In this document: in pieces, positions 1 through 10,280 of the stretch
Position numbering within the stretch: position 1 is the first letter of the stretch
How the letters are laid out: each line of letters starts with the position of its first letter
Assembly: GCA_030827165.1 (NCBI GenBank)
Contig: JAURFB010000010.1
Coordinates: forward strand, 1-46,390
Direction of reading: 5' to 3'
Length of the DNA: 46,390 bases
From: Marivivens sp.
GTDB lineage: Bacteria > Pseudomonadota > Alphaproteobacteria > Rhodobacterales > Rhodobacteraceae
Notes under the pieces: model-generated
Databases searched by the model: none
Told to the model about the DNA's origin: nothing
What the model saw: the letters and a program-made list of their open reading frames with translations, nothing else
Program-made: the position numbers and the translations under genes

Positions 1-13
1 AAGGGTTTTGAAA

Positions 14-1915
14 ATGGGAAAAGTCATCGGGATTGACCTCGGGACAACTAACTCCTGCGTCGCCATCATGGATGGCTCCAAGCCGCGCGTGATCGAAAAC
101 TCGGAAGGTGCGCGCACCACGCCGTCGATCGTCGCCTTCACCGAGCAGGAGCGCCTCGTCGGCCAACCCGCCAAGCGCCAGGCTGTCACCAACCCCGACA
201 ACACGATTTTCGCCGTCAAGCGCCTCATCGGCCGCCGCACGACTGACGCCGAGGTCCAGAAAGACAAGAAGCTCGTCCCCTATTCGATCATCGACGGCGG
301 CAATGGCGATGCCTGGGTCGAGGCCCGTGGCGAACGCTACAGCCCCTCGCAGATTTCCGCCTTCATCCTTCAGAAGATGAAGGAAACCGCCGAGTCCTAT
401 CTTGGCGAAGACGTCACGCAGGCCGTGATCACCGTTCCGGCATATTTCAACGATGCCCAGCGTCAGGCCACCAAAGACGCCGGCAAGATCGCCGGCCTCG
501 AGGTTCTGCGGATCATCAACGAACCGACCGCAGCCGCCCTGGCCTATGGCCTCGACAAGAAAGAAACCCGCACCATCGCCGTCTACGACCTCGGCGGCGG
601 CACCTTCGACGTGACCATCCTCGAGATCGACGACGGCCTTTTCGAAGTGAAGTCTACCAACGGCGATACCTTCCTCGGCGGTGAAGACTTCGACATGCGG
701 ATCGTGAGCTACCTCGCCGAAGAGTTCAAGAAAGAGCACGCCGTCGATCTGACGAAAGACAAGATGGCGCTCCAGCGCCTCAAGGAAGCGGCCGAAAAAG
801 CCAAGATCGAGCTGTCGTCCTCGACCCAGACGGAAATCAACCAGCCGTTCATCTCGATGGGTGCCAACGGTCAGCCGCTGCACATGGTGATGAAGCTCAC
901 CCGCGCCAAGCTCGAGAGCCTTGTCGACGACCTGATCAAGAAGTCGATCAAGCCGTGCAAGGACGCGCTGAAAGACGCCGGTCTGTCCACATCGGACATC
1001 GACGAGGTCGTTCTCGTCGGCGGCATGACCCGTATGCCGAAGGTCATCGAAGAAGTGACCAAGTTCTTCGGCAAGGAGCCGCACAAGGGCGTGAACCCCG
1101 ATGAGGTTGTCGCCATGGGCGCCGCCATTCAGGCCGGTGTCCTTCAGGGCGATGTGAAAGACGTCGTTCTTCTCGACGTGACGCCGCTGTCGCTCGGCAT
1201 CGAGACCCTCGGCGGTGTCTTCACCCGCCTGATCGACCGGAACACGACGATCCCGACCAAGAAATCTCAGGTTTTCTCGACCGCCGAGGACAACCAGTCG
1301 GCCGTGACGATCCGGGTCTTCCAGGGCGAGCGCGAAATGGCTGCCGACAACAAGATGCTTGGCCAGTTCAACCTTGAAAGCATCCCGCCCGCCCCGCGCG
1401 GCATGCCCCAGATCGAAGTGACCTTCGACATCGACGCCAACGGCATTGTCTCGGTTTCGGCCAAGGACAAGGGCACCGGCAAAGAGCAGAAGATCACCAT
1501 TCAGGCCTCGGGCGGCCTTTCGGACGAGGACATCGAAAAGATGGTCCGCGACGCCGAAGAACATGCCGAAGAGGACAAGAAGCGCAAGGATCTGGTCGAA
1601 GCCAAGAACCACGCCGAGAGCCTTATCCACTCGACCGAGAAGTCGATGGAGGAGCATGGAGACAAGGTCGACCCGACCACCATCGAAGCGATCGAGCTGG
1701 CCATTGCCGCGCTCAAGGACGAGCTTGAGGGCGACAACCCCGACAAGATCCGCTCGGGCATCCAGAACGTGACCGAAGCCGCCATGAAGCTGGGCGAAGC
1801 CATCTACAAGTCCAGCCAGGAAGAAGGCGAGCAGGGCGACGCCGGCGCTGGTTCGGACGACGACATCCTCGACGCAGATTTCGAGGATCTCGACGACAAC
1901 AAGCGTGGTCGCTAA
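14..1915 (+). CDS. dnaK: Molecular chaperone DnaK (Hsp70)
   Basis: ATP-driven cytosolic Hsp70 chaperone that works with DnaJ and GrpE. The 633-residue product has the expected length. The ATPase domain opens with GIDLGTTNS and carries the phosphate loop DLGGGTFDV. The interdomain linker [19 protein letters not shown] is followed by the substrate-binding domain and an acidic tail ending [14 protein letters not shown], the usual DnaK C-terminus. I chose the ATG at 14 because GKVIGIDLG is the normal beginning; an upstream in-frame TTG at 8 adds only two residues. Its promoter is outside the window. dnaJ follows after 76 bases containing a hairpin, the standard dnaKJ order. GrpE and HrcA are encoded near the other end of the window. 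Confidence 0.99.
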   Translation: MGKVIGIDLGTTNSCVAIMDGSKPRVIENSEGARTTPSIVAFTEQERLVGQPAKRQAVTNPDNTIFAVKRLIGRRTTDAEVQKDKKLVPYSIIDGGNGDAWVEARGERYSPSQISAFILQKMKETAESYLGEDVTQAVITVPAYFNDAQRQATKDAGKIAGLEVLRIINEPTAAALAYGLDKKETRTIAVYDLGGGTFDVTILEIDDGLFEVKSTNGDTFLGGEDFDMRIVSYLAEEFKKEHAVDLTKDKMALQRLKEAAEKAKIELSSSTQTEINQPFISMGANGQPLHMVMKLTRAKLESLVDDLIKKSIKPCKDALKDAGLSTSDIDEVVLVGGMTRMPKVIEEVTKFFGKEPHKGVNPDEVVAMGAAIQAGVLQGDVKDVVLLDVTPLSLGIETLGGVFTRLIDRNTTIPTKKSQVFSTAEDNQSAVTIRVFQGEREMAADNKMLGQFNLESIPPAPRGMPQIEVTFDIDANGIVSVSAKDKGTGKEQKITIQASGGLSDEDIEKMVRDAEEHAEEDKKRKDLVEAKNHAESLIHSTEKSMEEHGDKVDPTTIEAIELAIAALKDELEGDNPDKIRSGIQNVTEAAMKLGEAIYKSSQEEGEQGDAGAGSDDDILDADFEDLDDNKRGR

Positions 1916-1935
1916 GGCCGACAACTAGCCACGGC

Positions 1936-1970
1936 AGACCGGCCCGAAACCAGCGGGCCGGTCTTTCCGT
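1936..1970 (+). terminator. Hairpin between dnaK and dnaJ
   Basis: A perfect 10-bp stem (AGACCGGCCC at 1936-1945 with its complement at 1955-1964) encloses a 9-base loop and is followed by a short, broken T run. It lies 20 bases after the dnaK stop. It could be a partial terminator lowering dnaJ expression relative to dnaK, or a 3'-end stabilising hairpin. The T run is weak, so read-through is likely. Confidence 0.6.
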
Positions 1971-1991
1971 TCGGACGAGGGACCAACTCTG

Positions 1992-3146
1992 ATGGCGAAA
2001 CGCGATTACTATGAAACGCTCGGGATCTCGAAAGGCGCATCCGCCGACGAGATCAAGAAAGCCTATCGCGCCAAGGCGAAAGAGCTTCACCCCGACCGCA
2101 ACGCCGACAACCCCGACGCCGAAGCCCAGTTCAAAGAGGCGAACGAGGCCTACGAAGTACTGAAAGACGCCAACAAGAAAGCCGCCTACGACCGCTACGG
2201 CCACGCGGCCTTTGAAAATGGCATGGGCACTGGCGGTGGCCATCCCGGCGGCGGCTTCCGTGGGCAGGGCGATTTCGCCTCGGTCTTCTCGGATGTCTTC
2301 GACGACCTCTTCGGCGATTTCATGGGCCGCGGTGGACAGGGCGGCGGCCGGACCCGTGCCGCGCGCGGAAATGACCTGCGCTATAACCTGCGGATCAGCC
2401 TCGAAGACGCCTATGCGGGCCTGCAGAAAACAATCAACGTGCCCTCCGCTGTCAGCTGCACCTCGTGCAAGGGCACCGGCGCCGAGGGCGGCAGCGAGCC
2501 TGTGACCTGCCCGACCTGTTCGGGCATGGGCAAGGTTCGCGCGCAGCAGGGCTTTTTCACGGTCGAGCGGACCTGCCCGACCTGTAACGGCATGGGCCAG
2601 ACCATCAAGAACCCCTGCAAGACCTGTCACGGCGCGGGCCGGGTCGAGAAAGAACGCTCGCTGTCGGTCAATATCCCCGCTGGCGTCGAGACCGGCACCC
2701 GCATCCGTCTTGCCGGCGAAGGCGAGGCCGGAATGCGCGGCGGACCGACCGGCGATCTTTATATCTTTATCGAGGTGTCCGAGCACCGCTTGTTCCAGCG
2801 CGACGGAACCAACCTTTATTGCCGCGTCCCGGTCTCGATGGTCGATGCCGCGCTCGGTGGCGATATCGAGGTGCCGACGATCGACGGCGGCCGCAGCCGG
2901 GTCAAGATCCCCGAAGGGAGCCAATCGGGCCGCCAGATGCGCCTGCGTGGCAAGGGGATGCCTGCGCTCCGCGGCGGCAGCCACGGCGATATGTTCATCG
3001 AGCTGTCGGTCGAAACGCCGGTCAAGCTCACGGGCAAGCAAAAAGAGCTTTTGCACGAGTTCGACAAGCTCAGCGCCGAGAACAATCCCCAAAGTTCGAG
3101 CTTCTTCTCGGCCGTGAAAGGCTTTTGGGATTCGATGAAGGGCTGA
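1992..3146 (+). CDS. dnaJ: Co-chaperone DnaJ (Hsp40)
   Basis: Type I Hsp40 that delivers substrates to DnaK and stimulates its ATPase. The 384-residue protein has all canonical parts in order: an N-terminal J domain with the HPD tripeptide ([14 protein letters not shown]), a Gly/Phe-rich stretch ([15 protein letters not shown]), four CxxCxGxG zinc repeats ([32 protein letters not shown]), then the C-terminal substrate-binding domains. The ATG is preceded by GAGGGA at a normal distance. It lies downstream of dnaK with a hairpin between them and probably forms a partly attenuated dnaKJ operon. Nothing is missing. Confidence 0.99.
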   Translation: MAKRDYYETLGISKGASADEIKKAYRAKAKELHPDRNADNPDAEAQFKEANEAYEVLKDANKKAAYDRYGHAAFENGMGTGGGHPGGGFRGQGDFASVFSDVFDDLFGDFMGRGGQGGGRTRAARGNDLRYNLRISLEDAYAGLQKTINVPSAVSCTSCKGTGAEGGSEPVTCPTCSGMGKVRAQQGFFTVERTCPTCNGMGQTIKNPCKTCHGAGRVEKERSLSVNIPAGVETGTRIRLAGEGEAGMRGGPTGDLYIFIEVSEHRLFQRDGTNLYCRVPVSMVDAALGGDIEVPTIDGGRSRVKIPEGSQSGRQMRLRGKGMPALRGGSHGDMFIELSVETPVKLTGKQKELLHEFDKLSAENNPQSSSFFSAVKGFWDSMKG

Positions 3147-3190
3147 AGCCCTTAACCAATCGCTAACCAAGCGGGCATGATAGTTGGGCC

Positions 3191-3952
3191 ATGCCCAAAC
3201 CCGCCGCCTTTGCCGAAGCCCTGCTGCCGTTTGACGAGGCCGATATTTCCGCGGCCTCCATCGGCACGGGCGCGCGCCTGCCATCCTATATCACCGACCA
3301 TCGCAGGCGCCTGCGCGAACGGTTCATGGCAGGCGGGGCGGCGGCACTGCCTGACTATGAGATGCTCGAGCTTGTCCTCTTTCGCGCCATCCCGCGACAG
3401 GACGTGAAGCCTCTTGCGCGGCGGCTCATCGACAGGTTCGTCGATTTCAACGGGGTGATCAGCGCCTCGCCAGCCCGGCTGGCGGAAACCGAGGGCGTCG
3501 GAGACGCGGTGATTTGCGAACTGAAGATCATCGAGGCCGCGGCCCAGCGGCTGGCCCGTGGGCGTGTCATGCGGTGGCAGGTGATTTCAAGCTGGGATGC
3601 GCTGGTCAACTATTGCCATACGATCATGGCCCACCGCGAGACCGAGCATTTCCGCGTCCTCTACCTAGATAAGAAGAACGCGCTGATTGCCGACGAAGAA
3701 CAGGCCCGCGGCACGGTTGATCATGTGCCTGTCTATCCGCGCGAGGTGGTCAAGCGGGCGCTCGAGCTGAATGCCTCGGCGCTGATCCTCGTTCACAATC
3801 ACCCCTCGGGTGATCCAACGCCGTCGGATGCCGATATCCTTCTTACAGGTCAGATCGGCTCGGCGGCCGAGGCGCTTGGACTTGTTCTGCAAGACCACTT
3901 GATCATCGGAAAATCGCGCGAGCAGAGTTTCCGCGCGAGCGGCCTGCTCTAG
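3191..3952 (+). CDS. radC: RadC family JAB-domain protein
   Basis: 253-residue member of the RadC/UPF0758 family. The N-terminal half has the helix-hairpin-helix-like region containing DYEMLELVLF and LAETEGVGDAVICELK. The C-terminal half is a JAB/MPN+ metalloprotease-like domain with the metal-binding signature HNHPSGDPTPSDAD at residues 202-215. Cellular function is unsettled; the old repair role assigned from E. coli was later withdrawn, and phage and plasmid homologues exist. The gene starts 44 bases after dnaJ on the same strand without a clear terminator between them. It ends one base before the stop of the convergent exported-protein gene. The family call is firm, the function is not. 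Confidence 0.93.
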   Translation: MPKPAAFAEALLPFDEADISAASIGTGARLPSYITDHRRRLRERFMAGGAAALPDYEMLELVLFRAIPRQDVKPLARRLIDRFVDFNGVISASPARLAETEGVGDAVICELKIIEAAAQRLARGRVMRWQVISSWDALVNYCHTIMAHRETEHFRVLYLDKKNALIADEEQARGTVDHVPVYPREVVKRALELNASALILVHNHPSGDPTPSDADILLTGQIGSAAEALGLVLQDHLIIGKSREQSFRASGLL

Positions 3953-4711
3953 TTAGCGGGCGGCGACTGCCATCGTCTGATACATGGCGCCAAGCGCCAG
4001 AATGTCGCCTTTCGCCTCGCACCCGGGCATCGTGACAACAAGATCATTCGCCACAGCCCGTTTGCCCGGCAGGATCTGAAGGCTCTGCGCGCTCGCTTCT
4101 TGCCCGCAATTCTCTGATGTGACCGGAATCTCGACCGAGACCTCGATCTCGCCCGTCGCAGGCGAAGCGCCGACCGGGAAGGTATAGACCTGAACGAAGT
4201 AGCCGCCAGATATGGTGCGCCGGCCTAATGCGGCGAAAACGCCGGCGCCGGCATTTGGCGCCTCCTGCCAAACATATCCCGGGGCGCCGAACGGCGCGGC
4301 AAACTCTCGGGCGTGCAGCTGAGCCCCGACGTTGCCTTCCCACATCAGAGCCGCACGGCCATAGCGATCAATGTCGTTCACCTGAACCGCGGCAAGTGCA
4401 CTCGGGCCCAGATCAAACGAGGCAACGAACACCGCCGACTTGGACAGCGCCGGCACAGTCAGATCGGCATTCCCGTCTTCATCGGTCAGGCCAGAGAACA
4501 TCATTCCTTGATGATGCAGGACAAAGCTTGCGCCGGGCAGGCACGGGGCGCTCAGGGCCAGATCAACGATGGCCCCGTCTCCGGGCTCGGCGAGGAGTTC
4601 CGGCACACACCCTGCCGCAGCCTCTGCGCCCGAATTCTGGATCACGATCGCGCCCGCAAGCAACACCGCAAAGGTGGCTCCGGCGATGACATACTTCCTG
4701 ACGGCAATCAT
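3953..4711 (-). CDS. Exported protein of unknown function downstream of secA
   Basis: 252-residue protein with an N-terminal signal-type segment (VRKYVIAGATFAVLLAGAIVI) followed by a small-residue region NSGAEAAAGC. It is probably periplasmic, or anchored if uncleaved. The mature part is rich in beta-type sequence and has three cysteines (GCVPEL, APCLPG, ENCGQE) plus a fourth near the end (MPGCEAK), compatible with disulfides. I recognise no catalytic motif. The ATG at 4711 has GGAG upstream; a TTG at 4723 is in frame but has no ribosome site. It follows secA on the same strand after about 100 bases. From memory, homologues in this family are sometimes labelled translocase, which is probably carried over from secA; nothing in this sequence suggests a translocase. 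Confidence 0.85.
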   Translation of the reverse strand: MIAVRKYVIAGATFAVLLAGAIVIQNSGAEAAAGCVPELLAEPGDGAIVDLALSAPCLPGASFVLHHQGMMFSGLTDEDGNADLTVPALSKSAVFVASFDLGPSALAAVQVNDIDRYGRAALMWEGNVGAQLHAREFAAPFGAPGYVWQEAPNAGAGVFAALGRRTISGGYFVQVYTFPVGASPATGEIEVSVEIPVTSENCGQEASAQSLQILPGKRAVANDLVVTMPGCEAKGDILALGAMYQTMAVAAR

Positions 4712-4719
4712 TAACGACT

Positions 4720-4740
4720 CCAAATCCGTTAGGGATTTGG
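4720..4740. repeat. Perfect inverted repeat overlapping a ribosome site
   Basis: CCAAATCC and GGATTTGG flank a 5-base loop between secA and the downstream exported-protein gene. On the minus strand the hairpin ends in the GG of the GGAG ribosome-binding site for the ATG at 4711. It could hide that site or serve as a protein-binding site. No T run follows, so it does not look like a terminator. Confidence 0.6.
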
Positions 4741-4814
4741 AAACAGGGTGGTCGACAGTCGCGGCCTGTTCAGGACCTCGAAACGGATTCTTTCAGGCTC
4801 AAATCGGGCAGGGA

Positions 4815-7529
4815 TCAGGCCAGACGGCCGTGGCAGTGCTTGAACTTGTTGCCAGACCCACAGGGGCAGGGGTCGTTCCGGCCCGGGTTGCCCCATGTGT
4901 TCGGATCACTCTCGTCAAAGCCGGGCTTGACCGCCGCGGGCGCAACAGCAGCGGCAGCGGCAGCGGGGGCCGATGCCTGCGCCGCCGCCTGCTGAATGCG
5001 GCGCTGCTGGTCGATGATCTGTTGCATCATCGCTTGTTGCTCTTCCTGCGACATCGGCCGGATCTGCGATAGTTTTTGCGTCACGTCCGAACGAAGGCCA
5101 TCGAGCAGGCTCTCAAAAAGCTGGAAGCTTTCGGTCTTGTACTCGTTCAACGGATCGCGCTGGGCGTAGCCGCGGAATCCGACGACCGATCGCAAATGTT
5201 CAAGCGTCAGAAGATGCTCGCGCCACTTGGTGTCGATCGTCTGCAGCAAGATCTGCTTTTCGATCGACCGCATGGAGTCGGCTCCAAAGGCTTCGGTCTT
5301 TTGGGCCATCAGCTTGTCTGACGCCTCGCAAAGCCGTTCGCGGATGTCGGAATGATCAACGCCCTCTTCCGCGGCCCATTCTGTAACCGGCGCTGTCACG
5401 CCAAGGCGCTGGACAACAGCGGTTGCCAATCCTTCAACGTCCCACTGGTCGGCATAGCTGCGCTGCGGGATGAAATCATCGACGAGGTCATCGACCACCT
5501 GATGCCGCATATCGCGGACGATTTCTTCAAGATCGAGCGCTTCCATGATCTCGCGGCGCTGACTGAAGATCACCTTGCGCTGATCGTTCATCACGTCGTC
5601 GAATTTCAAAAGCTGCTTGCGGATGTCGAAGTTGCGCCCTTCAACCTTGGCCTGCGCCCGCTCGAGCGATTTGTTGACCCAAGGATGAACGATCGCCTCG
5701 CCTTCCTTCATGCCCAGCTTGGACAGCACGCTGTCAAGCCGCTCGGACCCGAAGATGCGCATCAGATCGTCGTCAAGCGAAAGATAGAACGCCGACCGGC
5801 CCGGATCGCCCTGACGGCCAGACCGGCCGCGCAGCTGATTGTCGATACGGCGGCTTTCGTGGCGCTCGGTGCCTAGGACGAAAAGCCCGCCGGCGGCTTT
5901 GACCGCCTCTTCATCGCCCTTGTGCGCCTCTTCGATGCGGGCGCGGACCGCGGCATGATCGGCCTCGGGATCGGCCGCGATGGCTTCCATGATCTTGAAC
6001 TCGACGTTACCGCCCAGTTTGATGTCGGTCCCGCGGCCGGCCATGTTGGTCGCGATCGTCACAGCGCCCAGCTTGCCGGCATCGGCGACGATCTGCGCCT
6101 CTTGCTCGTGCTGGCGGGCGTTCAGGACGTTGTGAACGATGCCATCCTTCTTCAGAAGCTCGCTCAGAAACTCCGATTTTTCGATCGAGGTGGTGCCAAC
6201 GAGGGTCGGCTGACCTTTGGCGTGAGCCTCCTTGATGGTTTTCACGATGCCATCGTATTTCTCGCGCGCGGTGCGATAAACTTGGTCGTGATCGTCTTGC
6301 CGGGCGATGGGGCGATTCGTCGGAACCTCGACAACACCGAGCTTGTAGATCTCCATGAATTCCTCGGCCTCGGTCAGCGCGGTGCCGGTCATGCCAGACA
6401 GCTTGCCGTAAAGGCGGAAATAGTTCTGGAAGGTAACGCTGGCGAGGGTCACGTTCTCGGGCTGGATGGCGCAATCTTCTTTCGCCTCGATCGCCTGATG
6501 CAGGCCATCGGAAAGGCGGCGGCCCGCCATCATGCGGCCAGTGAATTCGTCGATCAATACGACCTGACCATCGCGGACGATATAGTCCTTGTCCTTCTGG
6601 AAAAGCTTGTGCGCGCGCAGACCCTGATTGACATGGTGCACGATGGTGGTGCTTTCAGGATCGTAGAGGGTTTGGCCCTCGGGAAGAATGCCCTCGGCTG
6701 ACAGTATCTCCTCGAGGAAATCGTTGCCCTCGTCGGTATAGGTCACGTTGCGGGTCTTTTCATCGAGCGTGAAGTGGCTGTCCTGAAGCTGGGGGATGAT
6801 CTTGTCGATCGTCTTGTAGAGCTCGCTGCGGTCCTGCGCTGGACCAGAAATGATGAGCGGCGTGCGCGCCTCGTCGACAAGGATCGAGTCGACCTCGTCA
6901 ACGATGGCATAGTGATGCTCGCGCTGGTTCATCTGGGCAAGCTCTGACTTCATGTTGTCGCGCAGATAGTCAAAGCCCAGCTCGTTGTTCGTGGCGTATG
7001 TCACGTCACAACCGTAGGCCGCCTTCTTCTCGGCCTCGGGTTGCTGCGGATAGACGACGCCCGTGGTCATGCCCAGCGCCGCGAAGACCTTGCCCATCCA
7101 TTCGGCGTCGCGGCGGGCGAGGTAGTCGTTCACCGTGACGACGTGCACACCCTTGCCGGTGAGGGCATTGAGATAGGCCGGAAAGGTCGCGACAAGGGTC
7201 TTGCCCTCGCCGGTCTTCATCTCGCTGATGTTGCCCTCGTGCAGAAAGATGCCACCCATGAGCTGAACGTCAAAGGCTCGCAGACCCAGCGCCCGGCGCG
7301 CACCCTCACGACAGTTTGCAAAGGCTTCGGGCAAGAGCTTGTCGAGCGGCTCGCCGCCCTTGGCGCGTTCGGCCAGTTCGTGGGTCTTGTCCTTAAGCCC
7401 CTCGTCGCTCAGTGCCTGAAACTCGGGTTCGAGCGCATTGATCTTGTCGATGATCGGGCTTGTTGCCTTGATCTTGCGATCATTCGGGGTGCCAAAGACC
7501 TTTTTGGCAAGCGTGCCGATGCCCAACAT
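4815..7529 (-). CDS. secA: Preprotein translocase ATPase SecA
   Basis: Motor ATPase of the general secretion pathway. It pushes unfolded preproteins through SecYEG. The 904-residue length fits proteobacterial SecA. Walker A MKTGEGKT is at residues 104-111, the Walker B/DEAD-like block is [15 protein letters not shown], and the second motor half contains [13 protein letters not shown] and [13 protein letters not shown]. The extreme C-terminus is the zinc- and SecB-binding tail [13 protein letters not shown], separated from the body by an Ala-rich linker. The ATG at 7529 has GGAGAGA just upstream. The gene is divergent from a secreted parvulin gene and has a strong promoter candidate about 120 bases upstream. 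Confidence 0.99.
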   Translation of the reverse strand: MLGIGTLAKKVFGTPNDRKIKATSPIIDKINALEPEFQALSDEGLKDKTHELAERAKGGEPLDKLLPEAFANCREGARRALGLRAFDVQLMGGIFLHEGNISEMKTGEGKTLVATFPAYLNALTGKGVHVVTVNDYLARRDAEWMGKVFAALGMTTGVVYPQQPEAEKKAAYGCDVTYATNNELGFDYLRDNMKSELAQMNQREHHYAIVDEVDSILVDEARTPLIISGPAQDRSELYKTIDKIIPQLQDSHFTLDEKTRNVTYTDEGNDFLEEILSAEGILPEGQTLYDPESTTIVHHVNQGLRAHKLFQKDKDYIVRDGQVVLIDEFTGRMMAGRRLSDGLHQAIEAKEDCAIQPENVTLASVTFQNYFRLYGKLSGMTGTALTEAEEFMEIYKLGVVEVPTNRPIARQDDHDQVYRTAREKYDGIVKTIKEAHAKGQPTLVGTTSIEKSEFLSELLKKDGIVHNVLNARQHEQEAQIVADAGKLGAVTIATNMAGRGTDIKLGGNVEFKIMEAIAADPEADHAAVRARIEEAHKGDEEAVKAAGGLFVLGTERHESRRIDNQLRGRSGRQGDPGRSAFYLSLDDDLMRIFGSERLDSVLSKLGMKEGEAIVHPWVNKSLERAQAKVEGRNFDIRKQLLKFDDVMNDQRKVIFSQRREIMEALDLEEIVRDMRHQVVDDLVDDFIPQRSYADQWDVEGLATAVVQRLGVTAPVTEWAAEEGVDHSDIRERLCEASDKLMAQKTEAFGADSMRSIEKQILLQTIDTKWREHLLTLEHLRSVVGFRGYAQRDPLNEYKTESFQLFESLLDGLRSDVTQKLSQIRPMSQEEQQAMMQQIIDQQRRIQQAAAQASAPAAAAAAVAPAAVKPGFDESDPNTWGNPGRNDPCPCGSGNKFKHCHGRLA

Positions 7530-7647
7530 ATTCTCTCCGCGCCCGCTCTGCCGGGCCAGTTGTTGCCGTTGAATGAGGAGGTCGCTTGTCGGCCCCGGGC
7601 CATCAGCCTAAACAGGGGTCTGTGTGGCCCCCTCGGAGCCTTAGTGG

Positions 7648-7676
7648 GATGTAAGGGGCGGGTTATGGAGTGTCAA
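7648..7676 (-). promoter_or_regulatory. Candidate secA promoter
   Basis: On the minus strand there is a perfect TTGACA (7676-7671), a 17-base spacer, then TACATC (7653-7648), a fair -10. Transcription would begin near 7640, giving secA a leader of roughly 110 bases. The -35 lies about 40 bases upstream of the divergent parvulin start codon. The call is based on motif match and position only. Confidence 0.55.
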
Positions 7677-7714
7677 CGCCGCGCGGGTTGCGCGGGCGGT
7701 CTGAGGGGAAAAAC

Positions 7715-8557
7715 GTGCTGAAAACTACAACAATATTGGCGGCCGGGCTTATTGCTTTCGCGTCCGGCGCCGCAAGCGCCCAGGATGCAAGCCGTGATAC
7801 GGTGATCGCGGTCGTCAACGGATCCGAGATTACCCTTGGTGAAATGATCGTCACCCGCGCCCAGCTCCCCTCGCAATATCAACAGCTGCCAGACGATATC
7901 CTTTGGGAAGGTGTCCTTGATCAGATTGTCCAGCAAGAGCTTCTCGCCGGTCAATTGAGCGAGCCGACCAGCCAGATCGCCATTCTTCTCAGCACGCAAA
8001 AACGTTCGCTGATGGCGGCCGAGGTGATCGACAGGCTGACCAATCAGGCGATCACCGACGAGGCGCTTGAGGCTGCCTACAACGCGCGTTTCGCTGATGC
8101 CGCTCTGGAAGAGGAATTCAACGCCGCGCATATCCTCGTTGATACGTTGGAAGAGGCACAAGCAGTTGTCGCGCGTCTTGGTGATGGAGCCGATTTCGCC
8201 GAAACCGCCAGGGAAATTTCAACCGGCCCAAGCGGCCCGAATGGCGGCGATCTGGGATGGTTCGGCGTTGGAATGATGGTCCCCGAGTTTGAGGCGGCTG
8301 TGATCGCGCTTGAGGTCGGTCAGGTTTCCGAGCCGGTTCAAACCCAGTTTGGCTGGCACGTCATCATCCTCAATGACAAGCGCCAGAAAGCGGCGCCAAC
8401 GCTTGAACAGGTGCGCGATGAACTGGCCGCGCAAATCCAACAGGAGGCGATTGCCAAAGCATTGGAGGATCTTGCCGCCAGCGCCTCGATCACGCGGCCA
8501 GAGCCCGGCGCGTTCGATCCCGCGATTCTCAAGAACGTCGATCTTTTGTCGAAGTAG
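7715..8557 (+). CDS. Exported parvulin-type peptidyl-prolyl cis-trans isomerase
   Basis: 280-residue periplasmic folding factor of the SurA/PrsA/PpiD type. From the GTG at 7715 the product begins with a signal peptide (LKTTTILAAGLIAFASGAASA, cleavage near ASAQD). An N-terminal chaperone-like helical region starts at TVIAVVNGSEITLGEM. The parvulin domain follows (AAHILVDTLEEAQAV, GPNGGDLGWFGVGMMVPEFE, FGWHVIIL). I prefer GTG 7715 over the in-frame GTG at 7670 because GAGGGG lies just before it and it puts the signal peptide at the very start. It is divergent from secA, which fits joint service in export. argJ follows five bases later. Confidence 0.93.
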   Translation: MLKTTTILAAGLIAFASGAASAQDASRDTVIAVVNGSEITLGEMIVTRAQLPSQYQQLPDDILWEGVLDQIVQQELLAGQLSEPTSQIAILLSTQKRSLMAAEVIDRLTNQAITDEALEAAYNARFADAALEEEFNAAHILVDTLEEAQAVVARLGDGADFAETAREISTGPSGPNGGDLGWFGVGMMVPEFEAAVIALEVGQVSEPVQTQFGWHVIILNDKRQKAAPTLEQVRDELAAQIQQEAIAKALEDLAASASITRPEPGAFDPAILKNVDLLSK

Positions 8558-8562
8558 CTGCA

Positions 8563-9780
8563 ATGCTCAAAGTCTCCCCCCTCGCGCCCGCGTCCTTCCC
8601 CGATCTGCCCAAAGTTGCTGGTGTGCGTTTTGCAACCGCTGCGGCGGGAATCAAATACAAGGGCCGCACCGATGTCATGCTGGCCGAGCTGATCGAAGGC
8701 AGCGCGATCGCGGGCGTCTATACCAAGTCGGCAACCCGCTCGGCGGCAGTTCTCGATTGTCAGGCCAAAACGGGCGGCGCAGCGGCTGGCAAGGCGGCGA
8801 TCCTGGTCAATTCGGGCAATTCCAACGCCTTCACCGGCCGCAACGGCATCGCCTCGGTCGAAGCGATCACAAAGGCGGCGGGCGTGGCGCTGGGCATTGA
8901 TCCGGCCCGCATTTTCACCTCGTCGACAGGCGTGATCGGCGAGCCGCTGCCGCACGACCGGATCATCGACAAGCTGAACGAACTTGGTGCAAACCTGAAC
9001 GCTGATGGCATCGGCGACGCCGCCAAGGCGATCCTGACAACGGATACCTTCCCCAAGGGATCGTTTGCCGTGGTCGACGTCGACGGGACGGCCGTTACGA
9101 TTTCCGGCATCGCCAAGGGCTCGGGCATGATTGCCCCCGACATAGCTACGATGCTTGTCTATATCTTCACCGACGCCAAGATTGCCCATGCATCCCTTCA
9201 GGCGATGGTCTCGGCTTTTGCCGACCGGACCTTCAACTGCATCACCGTCGACAGCGACACCTCGACTTCCGACACAGTGATCGTTGGCGCGACCGGCGCA
9301 TCCGGCGCCGATGCCACCCACAACGCCGCCTTCGCCGCCGCGCTCGAACAGGTGATGCTCGATCTGGCGCTTCTCGTCGTGCGCGATGGCGAGGGGGCGA
9401 CCAAGTTTGTGGAGATTCAAGTCAGCGGCGCGGCGAATGATGCCGACGCCAAGACCGTGGGCCTTGCCATCGCCAACTCGCCCTTGGTGAAAACAGCCAT
9501 TGCCGGAGAAGACGCCAACTGGGGCCGCATCGTCATGGCCGTTGGCAAATCCGGCGCGATGGCCGACCGCGACCGCCTGTCGATCCGCTTCGGCGATATC
9601 GTCGTGGCCGAGAACGGCTGGCGCGCACCGAATTATTCCGAAGACGCCACCAGCGCCTATATGAAGCAGCAAGAACTTGTGATCGGTGTGGATCTAGAAA
9701 TTGGCGCCGGCAAGGCCAAGGTCTGGACCTGCGATCTGACGCACGGCTACATCGACATCAACGCCGACTATCGCTCGTGA
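8563..9780 (+). CDS. argJ: Bifunctional ornithine acetyltransferase / N-acetylglutamate synthase ArgJ
   Basis: Arginine biosynthesis enzyme that moves the acetyl group from N-acetylornithine to glutamate, recycling it. Many members also make N-acetylglutamate from acetyl-CoA. The 405-residue precursor has the self-cleavage site motif IAPDIATMLVYI, with the expected new N-terminal Thr at residue 196. Other family blocks are NSGNSNAFTG near residue 85 and GEDANWGRIVMAVGKSG near residue 320. It starts five bases after the parvulin gene and its stop overlaps the mutT start by four bases, so the genes are probably co-transcribed. argG elsewhere in the window belongs to the same pathway. Confidence 0.98.
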   Translation: MLKVSPLAPASFPDLPKVAGVRFATAAAGIKYKGRTDVMLAELIEGSAIAGVYTKSATRSAAVLDCQAKTGGAAAGKAAILVNSGNSNAFTGRNGIASVEAITKAAGVALGIDPARIFTSSTGVIGEPLPHDRIIDKLNELGANLNADGIGDAAKAILTTDTFPKGSFAVVDVDGTAVTISGIAKGSGMIAPDIATMLVYIFTDAKIAHASLQAMVSAFADRTFNCITVDSDTSTSDTVIVGATGASGADATHNAAFAAALEQVMLDLALLVVRDGEGATKFVEIQVSGAANDADAKTVGLAIANSPLVKTAIAGEDANWGRIVMAVGKSGAMADRDRLSIRFGDIVVAENGWRAPNYSEDATSAYMKQQELVIGVDLEIGAGKAKVWTCDLTHGYIDINADYRS

Positions 9781-10181
9781 CAAGGAAGGTCGTCCTCGTC
9801 TCGGCAGTCGCGCTCATCGACCCCGATGGGCGCGTCTTGCTTGCGCAGCGCCCTGAGGGCAAATCAATGGCCGGCCTCTGGGAGTTTCCTGGCGGCAAGA
9901 TCGAAGCCGGAGAGACCCCGGAAGAAGCCCTGATTCGCGAACTTCACGAAGAACTGGGGATCGATACATGGTCATCCTGCCTCGCACCGCTCACCTTCGC
10001 GAGCCACGCTTACGAGGATTTCCATCTTCTGATGCCGCTTTTCGCCTGCCGCCGCTGGAACGGCACCCCGCAATCGAGGGAGGGGCAGGCGCTGAAATGG
10101 GTGAAAGCTCAGGATCTTAAGAATTTCGCCATGCCTCCGGCGGATGTTCCCCTAATCCCTATCCTAAGGGATTGGCTCTGA
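9777..10181 (+). CDS. mutT: 8-oxo-dGTP diphosphatase MutT (Nudix)
   Basis: 134-residue Nudix hydrolase, most likely the MutT enzyme that removes oxidised 8-oxo-dGTP from the nucleotide pool. The Nudix box is complete: GGKIEAGETPEEALIRELHE followed by ELGI, matching GX5EX7REUXEEXGU. The preceding LLAQRPEGKSMAGLWEFPG is typical of MutT. It starts at a GTG inside the argJ stop region (GTGA overlap), implying translational coupling. Oddly, a nucleotide-sanitising enzyme is tied to an arginine gene; I believe this pairing is usual in the family, so it may simply reflect conserved gene order. Confidence 0.94.
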   Translation: MTRKVVLVSAVALIDPDGRVLLAQRPEGKSMAGLWEFPGGKIEAGETPEEALIRELHEELGIDTWSSCLAPLTFASHAYEDFHLLMPLFACRRWNGTPQSREGQALKWVKAQDLKNFAMPPADVPLIPILRDWL

Positions 10182-10280
10182 AATCTTTCGATATCGAGAC
10201 GGTTTTCGGCAATTCTGGTTATTGTTTCCAAAATCGGCTATGATTCAGGAAACGTCAGATGCCGCTTTGGGGGAAGTTGT

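Noticed and set aside
1713-3284. Long open frame of over 500 codons on the minus strand opposite dnaJ
   Set aside because: dnaJ on the plus strand is unmistakable. The antisense frame has low-complexity Arg/Ala/His-rich translation typical of GC-rich shadows and no ribosome site or family motifs.
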